Origin: Pseudovibrio zosterae
Lineage (GTDB): Bacteria > Pseudomonadota > Alphaproteobacteria > Rhizobiales > Stappiaceae
DNA length: 64,000 nucleotides
Direction: 5' to 3'
NCBI RefSeq assembly: GCF_033843645.1
Contig: NZ_JAWXVZ010000014.1
Location: 1 to 64,000, forward strand
This document shows positions 33,786 through 43,111 of this stretch, in pieces (the first letter of the stretch is position 1; the number at the start of each line of letters is the position of its first letter). The position numbers were made by a program, and so were the translations under genes. Below the pieces are notes generated by a model, which saw nothing but the letters and a program-made list of their open reading frames with translations, made no database searches and was not told the origin of the DNA.

Positions 33786-35603
33786 CTAGTTCCAGCTTTC
33801 AAGCGCTTGTGAAATCACACGATTGCCGGAAACACCTTTTTCAAAGGTCAGAATGGCGCGCTTGCCGTTGTTGTAGAGCAATGGAATGTCGATCCACTCA
33901 CGCTCTTCAAGACGCTTCATGTTCGTCACCCGATCAGCCTCGGCATCAGAAAGCGCGATCCAGAAGAAGTTGTCGGATACCTTGACCGCAGCACCGGCCA
34001 GAGGTTCGCCCCGGGCCTGCTCGGTCGGTTTCATGATAATGCCCGGCACCTCGGCAATGCCCTGCCCGGCGAAGTCTCGTGGCAGATCGAATCTCAACTC
34101 AAGCAAGTGACTTGCAGGCAAAGAGTTGTCTGCATTCGGCTTGATCGACATGGTAATGGTCACATTGCGATCTGGCATAACCGCAACAGCCTTGACGATC
34201 CTGCCAGCGCTGTCGCCCCGATCCAGCGACCACATGACGTTGCCCCGAGACGCGGTCCCTGACTCGCCCGGATTGGCCGCTTCTTCATAAAGGATGCCCT
34301 GTTGCGCAACCGCTGTTTGCTCGGCTTCAGCTGTCAAGCTTTCTGCAGGGCGCACAGAGTTGGTGGTCACCGGTACCGCATCCACCTCATCTGGCGATGG
34401 AATGTCTGGTGGCGTCACTGGTTGACTTGGCGGCGGCGTTGCCTCAGCACCAGAGCCCGGATTGGTAACATCCCGGCTCACGGAAGTGACTCGCTGCGTC
34501 GACACAGCCCGCGCGTCTGGTGAGACCTGAGAGCCGTCATCATTGAGAAGACGGTCGGTGTTCTTGTTGGAGGCAGGTTCCTCCGGCTCTTCGGCAGGCG
34601 CTGGTTGGGCCGAGTCAGATCCCCCATCAGTGACCGTTGGCTCGATGAGCGTCATCAGGTCATCTTTTTGGGAGTACAGCGCGTAACCACCAGCCCCCAG
34701 AAGGGCCAGAACAATAAAGATGCCAATTACCTGCGGCATACGTGAGGGCCGCAGTCCCTCCTCCGACAAACCAGCATCGCCCGCAAGCGCGCTGGATGCC
34801 TTTGCAGCCCTTTGCTTGCCGCGGGGACGCTTGGCCAATTCAGGTGCTTCTGCGTCGTCCTTGGCCTCTTCCGCAAGGGCTTGCTTGCGCGCTTCGCCGG
34901 GCACCCAAACATCTTCCTCACGGGGCTTCGGCCGGTAAGCGCTCGAAACGGCAGGCTGCACCTCCGCCGGAGGCACATCACCCAAATCCGGCTCGCGTTT
35001 GGCATCGTTTGCGCCAGGTAGCTGATCTCGCGCTTTCTGGCTTGCCTGATGCGCAGCCGCACCCAGATCAGAAGCAGCTTTTACGGCCTGCTTGAAAACA
35101 TCTGGTTCCGCAGGACCATTGTTTGCCTCGGCAGCCCCTCCGCTTGCACCAGCGGCACCCGTTGTCTGGGTGGCGTGTTCTGCGGCGTAAGGGGAAGTCG
35201 AAGCAGGTGGTCTTTGAGGTTGTGTCGGAGGAACCGGTGCCTGAGCTGTCTGCGGTGGCGCGGGCGGCCTTTGTGCAGGCTGCGAAGTTGCAGGCCCCGC
35301 TACGCCAGCATGCGCCCCGCCTGACGCGCCACCGGGCGCGGCAGTTGGTTGCTTTGCGGGCTGGGCAGGTGCACTCCCCAGACCGAGGGAGGCACGGGCG
35401 GCCTCAGCTTCCACTTTCCGAATTGCTTCTTCGAGCTTGAGCTGTTCCTCGGTAATTTGCGAAGGGGTCAGTGGCGGATCATAGTTCTGCAGCTGTTTTA
35501 CAATAGCTGAGCGAGCACGTTGATACACACCGCGCCGCGCTGAGCCAGTGTTTTCCTGAAGACCGTTAATTGTCTTCTTTAAAACGGAGTAATAGTCCGC
35601 CAT
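33786..35603 (-). CDS. single-pass membrane protein of unknown function, conserved N-terminal helical domain
   Basis: A 605-residue protein in four parts. A conserved helical N-terminus comes first (MADYYSVLKKTINGL, then ARRGVYQRARSAIVKQL). A Pro/Ala/Gln-rich stretch of about 150 residues follows. One transmembrane helix lies near residue 290-310 (VIGIFIVLALLGAGGYALY). After a second low-complexity linker comes a folded C-terminal domain of about 150 residues (WSLDRGDSAGRIVKAVAVMPDRN and onward). The N-terminal domain recurs in Hyphomicrobiales hypothetical proteins. The C-terminal part is probably periplasmic. It precedes no partner gene; purA lies 40 bp upstream in the same direction, so co-transcription with purA is likely. 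Confidence 0.8.
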   Translation of the reverse strand: MADYYSVLKKTINGLQENTGSARRGVYQRARSAIVKQLQNYDPPLTPSQITEEQLKLEEAIRKVEAEAARASLGLGSAPAQPAKQPTAAPGGASGGAHAGVAGPATSQPAQRPPAPPQTAQAPVPPTQPQRPPASTSPYAAEHATQTTGAAGASGGAAEANNGPAEPDVFKQAVKAASDLGAAAHQASQKARDQLPGANDAKREPDLGDVPPAEVQPAVSSAYRPKPREEDVWVPGEARKQALAEEAKDDAEAPELAKRPRGKQRAAKASSALAGDAGLSEEGLRPSRMPQVIGIFIVLALLGAGGYALYSQKDDLMTLIEPTVTDGGSDSAQPAPAEEPEEPASNKNTDRLLNDDGSQVSPDARAVSTQRVTSVSRDVTNPGSGAEATPPPSQPVTPPDIPSPDEVDAVPVTTNSVRPAESLTAEAEQTAVAQQGILYEEAANPGESGTASRGNVMWSLDRGDSAGRIVKAVAVMPDRNVTITMSIKPNADNSLPASHLLELRFDLPRDFAGQGIAEVPGIIMKPTEQARGEPLAGAAVKVSDNFFWIALSDAEADRVTNMKRLEEREWIDIPLLYNNGKRAILTFEKGVSGNRVISQALESWN

Positions 35604-35643
35604 CTATCCGTCTTTAGCCCCCCAGAGTTACTCTGCTAACGGC

Positions 35644-36936
35644 TTAGTCTTGAAAAGGATTCTGAACGAGAATTGTGTCATCTCTTTCAGGGCTCGTCGA
35701 GAGCAATGCAACAGGTGCACCAATCAATTCCTCAACATGTCGTACGTACTTCACAGCTTGAGCAGGCAAATCGGCCCAACTACGTGCGCCCTTGGTGGTT
35801 TCTTTCCAACCTGGCAGCGTTTCATAGATCGGCACAACCCGCGCCTGTGCTCCCTGAGAAGCAGGCAAATAGTCAATACGCTCGCCATCCAACTCATAGC
35901 CAACGCAAATCTTGATTTCATCAAGACCATCTAAAACGTCCAGCTTGGTGAGCGCAATCCCGCTGATGCCACTAGTGCAAACGGTTTGACGGACGATAAC
36001 GGCATCGAACCAGCCACAGCGGCGTTTACGACCAGTCACCACACCGAACTCGTGACCGCGGGTGCCAAGGAACTCACCCACTTCGTTCTGCTGTTCGGTT
36101 GGGAACGGCCCTTCACCCACGCGGGTTGTGTAAGCTTTGGTGATGCCCAAAACGTAATCGACAGAGTTCGGACCAAGGCCACAGCCAGTGGCAGCCTGAC
36201 CCGCAACGGTGTTGGAGGACGTCACGAATGGATAGGTTCCGTGATCATTGTCCAGCAGCGCGCCCTGTGCGCCTTCAAACAAGATACGCTTGCCTTCGCG
36301 GCGCGCATTGTCCAGCAGCTGCCAGCTACGTTCCATGAATGGCAGGATCTTGTCAGCAACACTTGCCAGTTCTTCGTAGATTGCATCGGCGGAGATTTCC
36401 GGCTCGCCAAGACCACGCAGAAGCGCATTGTGGTGCACCAGCATGCGGTCGATCTTGCCTGGAAGAGTTTCAAGGTTTGCCAGATCCATTACGCGAACAG
36501 CGCGGCGGCCCACCTTGTCTTCATAAGCAGGGCCAATGCCACGCTTGGTGGTGCCAATGCGGTTTTCTTCAGAAGCTGCATTCTCACGAAGCGCATCCAG
36601 CTCGCGGTGAATGGACAGGATCAGCGTTGCATTGTCCGCCACGCGGAGGATTTCAGGAGTGATCTCAACGCCCTGTTCCTTCAGACGGTCAATCTCGGAA
36701 ACCAGCGCATGCGGATCAACCACCACGCCATTGCCAATGACAGAAAGCTTGCCGCGCACAACGCCGGAAGGAAGCAGAGAAAGCTTGTAGCTCACACCGT
36801 CAATTACAAGTGTGTGGCCAGCGTTGTGGCCGCCCTGAAAACGCACGATGACATCAGCTTGCTCAGACAGCCAGTCAACGATCTTGCCCTTACCTTCGTC
36901 ACCCCACTGGGAGCCGACAACTACAACATTGGCCAT
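35644..36936 (-). CDS. purA: adenylosuccinate synthetase
   Basis: A 430-residue enzyme, the normal length. It makes adenylosuccinate from IMP, aspartate and GTP, the first committed step to AMP. The P-loop-like GSQWGDEGKGKIVD (residues 7-20), the GGHNAGHT motif, and KRGIGPAYEDK with the downstream GEGPFPTE are all present. It leads a probable two-gene unit with the long membrane protein 40 bp downstream. A hairpin with a short U-tract lies about 100 bp upstream of its ATG. Confidence 0.97.
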   Translation of the reverse strand: MANVVVVGSQWGDEGKGKIVDWLSEQADVIVRFQGGHNAGHTLVIDGVSYKLSLLPSGVVRGKLSVIGNGVVVDPHALVSEIDRLKEQGVEITPEILRVADNATLILSIHRELDALRENAASEENRIGTTKRGIGPAYEDKVGRRAVRVMDLANLETLPGKIDRMLVHHNALLRGLGEPEISADAIYEELASVADKILPFMERSWQLLDNARREGKRILFEGAQGALLDNDHGTYPFVTSSNTVAGQAATGCGLGPNSVDYVLGITKAYTTRVGEGPFPTEQQNEVGEFLGTRGHEFGVVTGRKRRCGWFDAVIVRQTVCTSGISGIALTKLDVLDGLDEIKICVGYELDGERIDYLPASQGAQARVVPIYETLPGWKETTKGARSWADLPAQAVKYVRHVEELIGAPVALLSTSPERDDTILVQNPFQD

Positions 36937-37037
36937 GGATTTTTCGCCCTCCTACGGCGGCGGTTGGCTGGACCTTGTAGCGGCCCTTCCACTTCAAAGT
37001 TTGCTCAGGCGTGCAAACAGATATCACACATAAGAAA

Positions 37038-37057
37038 CCCCGGACGAAAGCCCGGGG
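37038..37057 (-). terminator. terminator-like hairpin upstream of purA
   Basis: CCCCGG and CCGGGG pair around an 8-base loop; on the minus strand TTTCTTA follows. No minus-strand gene ends here: the next gene to the right is on the plus strand. It could end a small RNA or act as an attenuator in the purA leader. Confidence 0.45.
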
Positions 37058-37261
37058 CATTTCCTTGGTCTTATAGCCCCATCAAACGCGTCTGACGAGT
37101 CTTTTACGTGCTTCTTTTCCCAAGCTTCCCTGCGGCTTATTGCGTTTTCTTCAAGGAACAGGCTTTGAGCCACTCGCAAATCGGATTGGTTTGTTTCCTT
37201 GATCTCTCTTAGTGGTGTGACAACGACCAATTCAATTTCGCGGCAAAAGACTGGAGATCGC

Positions 37262-38176
37262 ATGACCCAAGCGCCGAAACTGGACCTGATCGCATTGGCC
37301 ATGCTGCTGTGTCTGTCGCTCTTGTGGGGCGGCTCATTCTTTCTTGCTAAGATTGCTGTCGCGTTCCTGCCGCCACTCACCCTGGTGTTCTTTCGGGTCT
37401 TCATCGCGGCGTGCACCCTGTGGGCCGTTTTGCTCATTCTTGGAAAACGCCTACCCCTTCACGGTTCATGGCCATTGAAGTTTTTGGCGCTGGGGCTGAT
37501 CAACAACGTGATTCCCTTTTCGCTGCTGTTTTGGGGCCAACAACACATTGCATCAGGTCTTGCGTCCGTTCTGAACGCCTTCACCCCCATCTTCACGATG
37601 CTGGTCGCTCATCAGATGACGCAGGATGAAAGGTTGAGCGGGGCAAAGATACTGGCAGGTTTCGTGGGCATCTGCGGCGTTGCAGTCATGCTGGGTGCCG
37701 ACGCCCTCCTTGGAGACACCTACCGCATTCTGCCCCAAATCGCGTGCCTTGGCGCAGCGTTGTCCTACGCGTTTGCGGCGACAATGGCCAAGCGGCTCAA
37801 GGCACTGCCACCCCTTTCGATCGCCACAGGCCAGTTGACTGGGTCGACGATCATCCTGCTCCCGGTCATTCTCATGACTACCTCCAGCAGCGAGCTGGCC
37901 ACTGTGCCGATTAACACTTGGGCAGCCGTTGTCATGCTCGCCGTCGTTTCTACAGCATTGGCCTATCTTCTGTACTTCCGCATCTTGCAGCGGGCAGGCG
38001 CAACCAACGCCGCACTGGTCACCTTCCTTGTGCCAGTAAGCGCCATCATGCTGGGCGCTGTCTTTCTGCATGAGCGTCTGGAAGCGAACCAGTGGTTGGG
38101 CATCGCACTGATCGCTTTGGCTCTACTCATCATGGATGGGCGAGCGTTCACGCGCCTGCGGGCAAGCCTGAGGTAA
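37262..38176 (+). CDS. DMT-superfamily (EamA) exporter
   Basis: A 304-residue inner-membrane protein with ten predicted helices and two EamA repeats. LSLLWGGSFFLAKIAVAFLP and VFFRVFIAACTLW are in the first half, and ALSYAFAATMAKRL with STALAYLLYFRILQRAGATNA in the second. The family exports amino acids and other metabolites; substrate unknown. The ATG at 37262 has GGAG upstream; the open frame extends 21 further codons without family character. It is transcribed alone between purA and the convergent serA. Confidence 0.88.
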   Translation: MTQAPKLDLIALAMLLCLSLLWGGSFFLAKIAVAFLPPLTLVFFRVFIAACTLWAVLLILGKRLPLHGSWPLKFLALGLINNVIPFSLLFWGQQHIASGLASVLNAFTPIFTMLVAHQMTQDERLSGAKILAGFVGICGVAVMLGADALLGDTYRILPQIACLGAALSYAFAATMAKRLKALPPLSIATGQLTGSTIILLPVILMTTSSSELATVPINTWAAVVMLAVVSTALAYLLYFRILQRAGATNAALVTFLVPVSAIMLGAVFLHERLEANQWLGIALIALALLIMDGRAFTRLRASLR

Positions 38177-38185
38177 AATGCAAAA

Positions 38186-38211
38186 AAGCGGGCCTCAATG
38201 GAGACCCGCTT
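38186..38211 (-). terminator. terminator between the DMT exporter gene and serA
   Basis: AAGCGGG and CCCGCTT pair, extended by CTC/GAG past a single mismatch. On the minus strand TTTTTTGC follows, serving serA. On the plus strand TCTTCCC follows, so it may act weakly for the DMT gene as well. Confidence 0.8.
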
Positions 38212-38248
38212 CTTCCCTGGGAGGAAGGTGACGCTGCTCTAGTTGTTT

Positions 38249-39835
38249 TTAAAAGTGCAGCTGCTTGACCTGGTTGACCTGGCCAATGGCTGCGATTTTT
38301 TCCAGAGCGTCCGCTGGAATCTGGCCATCCACTTCAACAAGACAGATCGCCTCTTCGCCCTCAGCCTTACGGCCCAGGTTGAAAGTTGCGATGTTGACGC
38401 CCGCCTCACCGAGAATGGAACCGAGCTGGCCGATAAAGCCTGGCTTGTCATCATTGGTGACGTAGAGCATGTTTTCACCCAGTTCGGCTTCCATGTTGAT
38501 GCCCTTGATCTGAATGATACGTGGCTTGCCATCGGAGAAAACAGTACCGGCGACAGAGCGCTCCTGACGTTCTGTGATAATCGTCAGGCGAATGTAGTTC
38601 TCATAAACACCGTGCTGTTCGCGGCGAATGTCTTCGATGGTGATGCCACGCTCGCGCGCCATGACCGGCGCAGAAACCATGTTCACGGTCTGCAGCAGCG
38701 GCTGAAGAACGCCGGTAACCGCAGCGGCCGTCATGGCCTTCACGTTCATCTCAGCAACCTCGCCCTCATACTCGATGCGAATGCCCTTGATGCCTGTTTC
38801 AGTGGCCTGTCCGGCAAAGGAACCCAGCAGCTCGGCCAGCTTGACGAACGGTGTCAGTTTAGGCGCTTCTTCTGCGGTGATGGATGGCATGTTGAGCGCG
38901 TTTGATACGGCACCCTTCACCAGATAGTCAGCCATCTGCTCCGCCACTTGCAGCGCAACATTCTCCTGCGCCTCGGTAGTGGAGGCCCCAAGGTGCGGCG
39001 TACAAACAACGTTTGGCGCGCCAAACAGCGGGTTTTCCTTGGCAGGCTCTTCAACGAACACATCAACGGCAGCGCCGCCAATCTTGCCGGAATCAAGGCC
39101 TGCACGCAGGGCAACTTCATCCACCAGACCACCACGGGCACAGTTGATGAGGTAGGCACCCTTCTTCATCTTCTCGATGGCAGCCGCATCAATGATATTG
39201 CGCGTCTTGTCGGTCAGCGGGGTGTGCAAGGTAATGAAATCTGCACGGGCAAGAAGTGTATCAAGATCCACCTTTTCCACGCCAATGTCCTGCGCACGCT
39301 CATCAGACAGGAACGGGTCGAACGCAACAACACGCATCTTCAGGCCAATGGCACGGTCGGCAACGATGGAGCCAATGTTTCCGCACCCAATCAGGCCAAG
39401 GGTCTTTGAGGTAATCTCAGTACCCATGAACTTGGATTTTTCCCACTTGCCAGCCTGTGTGGAAGTGTCTGCGGCAGGAAGCTGGCGGGCGACGGCGAAC
39501 ATCATTGCAACTGCATGTTCTGCCGTTGTGATGGCATTGCCGAAAGGCGTGTTCATCACGATCACACCCTTGGTCGTTGCGGCCGGAATATCAACGTTAT
39601 CAACACCGATACCGGCACGGCCGATCACTTTCAGGTTGTCGGCAGCGGCAAGGATCTTCTCTGTCACTTTCGTCGCAGAGCGAATTGCAAGACCGTCATA
39701 CTGGCCGATGATCTCAGCCAGTTTTTCCTTATCCTTGCCAACGTCAGGCAGGAAGTCCACTTCACAGCCGCGTTCTTTGAAGATCTCAACAGCGGCAGGA
39801 GAAAGCTTATCAGAAATCAGTACCTTAGGAGCCAT
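38249..39835 (-). CDS. serA: D-3-phosphoglycerate dehydrogenase, long form
   Basis: A 528-residue enzyme opening serine biosynthesis by NAD-dependent oxidation of 3-phosphoglycerate. Substrate and Rossmann domains (about 1-315) contain LGLIGCGNIGSIVADRA and NCARGGLVDE. An ASB intervening domain follows, then a C-terminal ACT domain (last 75 residues, VTNDDKPGFIGQLGSILGE) expected to bind serine for feedback control. I chose the ATG at 39835 (MAPKVLISDKLS); the 14 upstream codons lack support. It lies 101 bp after serC, forming serC-serA. Confidence 0.96.
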   Translation of the reverse strand: MAPKVLISDKLSPAAVEIFKERGCEVDFLPDVGKDKEKLAEIIGQYDGLAIRSATKVTEKILAAADNLKVIGRAGIGVDNVDIPAATTKGVIVMNTPFGNAITTAEHAVAMMFAVARQLPAADTSTQAGKWEKSKFMGTEITSKTLGLIGCGNIGSIVADRAIGLKMRVVAFDPFLSDERAQDIGVEKVDLDTLLARADFITLHTPLTDKTRNIIDAAAIEKMKKGAYLINCARGGLVDEVALRAGLDSGKIGGAAVDVFVEEPAKENPLFGAPNVVCTPHLGASTTEAQENVALQVAEQMADYLVKGAVSNALNMPSITAEEAPKLTPFVKLAELLGSFAGQATETGIKGIRIEYEGEVAEMNVKAMTAAAVTGVLQPLLQTVNMVSAPVMARERGITIEDIRREQHGVYENYIRLTIITERQERSVAGTVFSDGKPRIIQIKGINMEAELGENMLYVTNDDKPGFIGQLGSILGEAGVNIATFNLGRKAEGEEAICLVEVDGQIPADALEKIAAIGQVNQVKQLHF

Positions 39836-39936
39836 GACACGTTCCTTTTGCGCAGGAAGCAGGGTCCGGCGCCCCAACGCGCCGGAATGCTCATTCTCTA
39901 TTCAAAAAATCTCAAGAAAGGCAGCAGCCGCTTTTG

Positions 39937-41112
39937 TTAGCGGGCAGCTGTCAGCTTCGCCTTTTCAACGGCAAACGCCCAATCCAGCCACGGTAGCAAG
40001 GCCTCAACATTCGAGGTCTCAACAGTGGCACCACACCAGATGCGCAGGCCCGACGGTGCATCACGATAAGCACCAATGTCATAAGCCACGCCCTCAGCAT
40101 CTAGAGCTGCAACAAGCGCCTTAGCAAAGGCGGCCTGTTCGGCAGCATCAAGAGCTGCTACGTCTGCATCTACGATCTTCAGACAGACGGAGGTATTGGA
40201 ACGGGTTGCAGGGTCCACTGCAAGGAAGTCGACCCAATCGGTCTTCTCTACCCATGCAGTAATCGCGTTTGCATTGGCATCCGCGCGCTTGATCAGCCCC
40301 TCAAGACCCCCAACGCTCTTGCCCCACTTCAGGGTGTCGATGTAGTCCTCGACGCAGAGCATGCTGGGTGTGTTGATGGTTTCGCCCTTGAAGATCCCTT
40401 CAATGAGCTTTCCACCTTTGGTCATGCGGAAGATCTTCGGCAGCGGCCATGCCGGCGTATAGGTCTCCAGGCGCTCAACAGCGCGTGGAGAGAGAATGAG
40501 AATACCATGAGCGCCTTCGCCACCCATGACTTTCTGCCAGGAATACGTGATCACATCGAGCTTGGCGTAATCCAGCTCCTGTGCGAATGCGGCTGAAGTT
40601 GCATCGCAAATCACCAGGCCTTCACGGTCGTCAGCGATCCAGTCTGCATTCGCCACGCGAACGCCAGAGGTTGTGCCATTCCATGTGAAGACAATGTCGT
40701 GGGCCGGATTAACCTGTGCGAGATCAGGAAGCTCACCGTAGGGGGCTTCAATCACGCGGGCATCCGCCAGTTTCAACTGCTTGACTACGTCAGTAACCCA
40801 ACCCGAACCAAAGCTCTCCCACGCCAGCATGTCAACCGGACGCGCGCCGAGCATGGACCACATGGCCATTTCGACTGCGCCGGTGTCAGACGCAGGAACG
40901 ATACCAATGCGGTAATCGTCAGGCACGCCAAGCACTTCGCGGGTAAGCGCAATCGCTTCCGCAAGCTTTGCCTTGCCAATTTTTGCTCGGTGAGAACGGC
41001 CCAAAGGCGCGTCATTTAATGCAGCTGGTGTCCAGCCTGGACGCTTCGCACAAGGGCCCGAAGAAAAGTTCGGGTTTGCCGGCTTTGTAACCGGCATTTC
41101 AATATTCGCCAT
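39937..41112 (-). CDS. serC: phosphoserine aminotransferase
   Basis: A 391-residue PLP enzyme of the alphaproteobacterial SerC type, making phosphoserine from 3-phosphohydroxypyruvate and glutamate. The lysine that holds PLP is in SWQKVMGGEGAHGIL, and NPNFSSGPCAKRPGW is the characteristic N-terminus. It is the first gene of serC-serA. Its leader carries a structure matching the alphaproteobacterial serC RNA motif. Confidence 0.95.
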   Translation of the reverse strand: MANIEMPVTKPANPNFSSGPCAKRPGWTPAALNDAPLGRSHRAKIGKAKLAEAIALTREVLGVPDDYRIGIVPASDTGAVEMAMWSMLGARPVDMLAWESFGSGWVTDVVKQLKLADARVIEAPYGELPDLAQVNPAHDIVFTWNGTTSGVRVANADWIADDREGLVICDATSAAFAQELDYAKLDVITYSWQKVMGGEGAHGILILSPRAVERLETYTPAWPLPKIFRMTKGGKLIEGIFKGETINTPSMLCVEDYIDTLKWGKSVGGLEGLIKRADANANAITAWVEKTDWVDFLAVDPATRSNTSVCLKIVDADVAALDAAEQAAFAKALVAALDAEGVAYDIGAYRDAPSGLRIWCGATVETSNVEALLPWLDWAFAVEKAKLTAAR

Positions 41113-41116
41113 TTAA

Positions 41117-41182
41117 CTACCCTCTCAGATAGGCGCCCCTCGTTGGGGAGGGGTGTCCCACCGACGGGTCTATGCGAAACCA
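41117..41182 (-). ncRNA. serC leader RNA motif (candidate)
   Basis: Just before the serC ATG the minus strand reads CATAGACCCGTCGGTGGGAC, then CCCCTCCCCAACGAGGGG, then CGCCTATCTGAGAGG. The two inner stems (CCC/GGG and CCCCTC/GAGGGG) and position fit the conserved serC motif described upstream of serC in Alphaproteobacteria, whose mechanism is unproven. Match is from memory. Confidence 0.65.
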
Positions 41183-41366
41183 CGCAGACGGTCAACAAAC
41201 TTTTTGGCCAGAGCATGACCGAGATACTCTCCCCATGCTGCGGTGCATGCACTATTCCCTCGTCTTTTCAGAGAGATAGAGAATTAGAACAGTTCGACAC
41301 TTTTTTGCAGGCGGCCACGCGAATCAGGAGCGCCAACCGCCATCACTGAGCATGTTGATGCCATCC

Positions 41367-41966
41367 TCACACGAGCGATTTGCGCATTTCAGCAGCGCTC
41401 GAGAAATCGAAGAACAACTCCAGAATACCCAGCCGCTGCTCTGCCACCCTTCGGAAACCGTGTTTCAGGTAGAGCGCTTCAGCACGGGGATTGGTGTTGA
41501 TCACCTCCAGTGCGAGGAATGACTTGCCGTCCGTGCGCGCAATTTCGTCCGCCTTCGACAGCAGCAAGGAGCCAATACCGCAGCTACGCGCCTCCTCGTG
41601 GACCGCAAGACCGTCGATAAAAACTGTTTGAGGATCGCAGGAGTTGTCGAGCAATCCGAGCAACATCAGGCGCAAGGGCCCCAAAACACCGAGGATCCGC
41701 CAAGCCTCCCGCAACGTTGGCTCGTAAGGAGAGGCACTCGCTGTTTTCAGCCCAAGAACCCCAACCACTTGCCCTTTATGTTTTGCAATCAACACCTGAT
41801 GGCAGTTGAGCGCACCTTCAAACAAGTCAACGGCTTTGGGATAATCGCCCAAAATGGGCAAGATCTTGGAGGCCAGACAGCGAACATAAAGCTCGGTCAC
41901 TGCACGAATGTCGTCGGGCTTCACGCCACGTTCAATGCCTAAATCCTGAAGGCTCTCCATGCGCAT
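41367..41966 (-). CDS. GNAT-family N-acetyltransferase
   Basis: A 199-residue GNAT protein. The acetyl-CoA motif is EEARSCGIGSLLLSKADE, preceded by VFIDGLAVH and followed by LEVINTNPRAEALYLKHGFRRV. A central hydrophobic stretch (ILGVLGPLRLMLLGLL) is unusual for a soluble acetyltransferase and occurs in a subgroup that acts near the membrane or on lipophilic substrates. The ATG at 41966 has AAGGTGG upstream. It is transcribed alone after the outer-membrane protein gene. Substrate unknown. Confidence 0.82.
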   Translation of the reverse strand: MRMESLQDLGIERGVKPDDIRAVTELYVRCLASKILPILGDYPKAVDLFEGALNCHQVLIAKHKGQVVGVLGLKTASASPYEPTLREAWRILGVLGPLRLMLLGLLDNSCDPQTVFIDGLAVHEEARSCGIGSLLLSKADEIARTDGKSFLALEVINTNPRAEALYLKHGFRRVAEQRLGILELFFDFSSAAEMRKSLV

Positions 41967-42101
41967 GACTTCCACCTTACCCAACAAATGAGACTTATGT
42001 GTCTCATATCTTGGATAAGGGCGCAATCCTTCCATTCAAGCGACAAGCAAAACAAAAGGCCCGCCGAAGCGAGCCTTGATCATCGTTCATTCCGCCTGCG
42101 G

Positions 42102-42896
42102 TCAGTAGGTTGCAACTACCGGACCGGGAGCAAAAGCGTTCTGTTGGCCAAACTCGTATCGCAGCCCCACACGGAACTCATGAGCCGCCAGATCTTCGTA
42201 CTTGATGTGATCATTCACGCCATTGCTTGAGAAGTTCGCGGACTTGCCATCTCCAATCCAAAGGTAGCGGTAGCCTGCATCAAGATGCCAACTTGGCGTA
42301 ATGGCGTAGCCAACACCGGCCATGGCAGCCCAGGAGAAGTTCCACTTTCCATCAGAGGGATACCCCCCTTCTGCGCCGTTCGGATTCACATAGCGAATGT
42401 CATCGTAGGACACGTAGGAAGCACCGATACCCGCCCCTACATACGGCGTAAAGCCGCGATAGTTGCCAAGGTCGGCATAGACATTCCAAAGTATCGTCCA
42501 CACGTCCAGACTTGCGGTTTCAACGGACTGTGCAATACCCGGTCCAGTACCACAGTTGGTCAGACAGTCGACACGCCCATCAAAATCAGAGGGCCACTCG
42601 TAGTCAACTGTAACATCGGTGCGCAGGTGCTCGTTGAACCGATACCCCACACCGGCACCGATAATGCCTGTGGGATCCTGTTCCTCACCTTCAAAGATGA
42701 TGCTGTCGCTATAAGTTGTCTTCGGTGCCTTGTAGATCTTGTAGCCAATATCGCCACGCAGATACCACCCGCTTGAGCTGGCCGCCGGAATGACAGGCAC
42801 ATGCTCGATAACCGGCTCTGGCAGGTCCGCAGCAATTGCGGAACCTGCAACCAATGAAAACAAACTGAATGAAACAACGCGAGATACAAACTTCAT
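42102..42896 (-). CDS. outer-membrane beta-barrel protein (Omp25/OmpW-like)
   Basis: A 264-residue protein with a signal peptide (cut after AIA, residue 22) and alternating amphipathic strands. GWYLRGDIGYKIY, GIIGAGVGYRFNEHLRTDVTVDYEW, GFTPYVGAGIGASYVSYDD and AHEFRVGLRYEFG are typical of the eight-stranded porin-like Omp25/Omp31 family of Hyphomicrobiales. It is probably a surface-exposed structural protein. The terminal residues after the last strand (about 15) are unusual because the barrel normally ends in Phe or Tyr; it does end in Tyr. The spacer upstream is AT-rich and holds a TTAACC half-site near 42978. Confidence 0.85.
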   Translation of the reverse strand: MKFVSRVVSFSLFSLVAGSAIAADLPEPVIEHVPVIPAASSSGWYLRGDIGYKIYKAPKTTYSDSIIFEGEEQDPTGIIGAGVGYRFNEHLRTDVTVDYEWPSDFDGRVDCLTNCGTGPGIAQSVETASLDVWTILWNVYADLGNYRGFTPYVGAGIGASYVSYDDIRYVNPNGAEGGYPSDGKWNFSWAAMAGVGYAITPSWHLDAGYRYLWIGDGKSANFSSNGVNDHIKYEDLAAHEFRVGLRYEFGQQNAFAPGPVVATY

Positions 42897-43062
42897 GTCT
42901 CTGCCCCTTCAGGTAACCACCACCCTCCGGAAGCGGCCCCGCACTAAAATACTGGGCACAGTAGACAAGAAAATAATTACCCATAAATTAACCATGAGTA
43001 TTTACTGAGTTTTTTAACCTAAACAAATTCTTAATACATATTTACTTATCCAGAACAAAAGA

Positions 43063-43084
43063 AAGCCGCCCTGTTGGACGGCTT
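43063..43084 (-). terminator. rho-independent terminator of glmM
   Basis: AAGCCG and CGGCTT pair around a short loop; TTTCTTTTGTT follows on the minus strand, 28 bp past the glmM stop. Confidence 0.75.
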
Positions 43085-43111
43085 CCATCTTAACAAAGAT
43101 TAACAGGTTGT

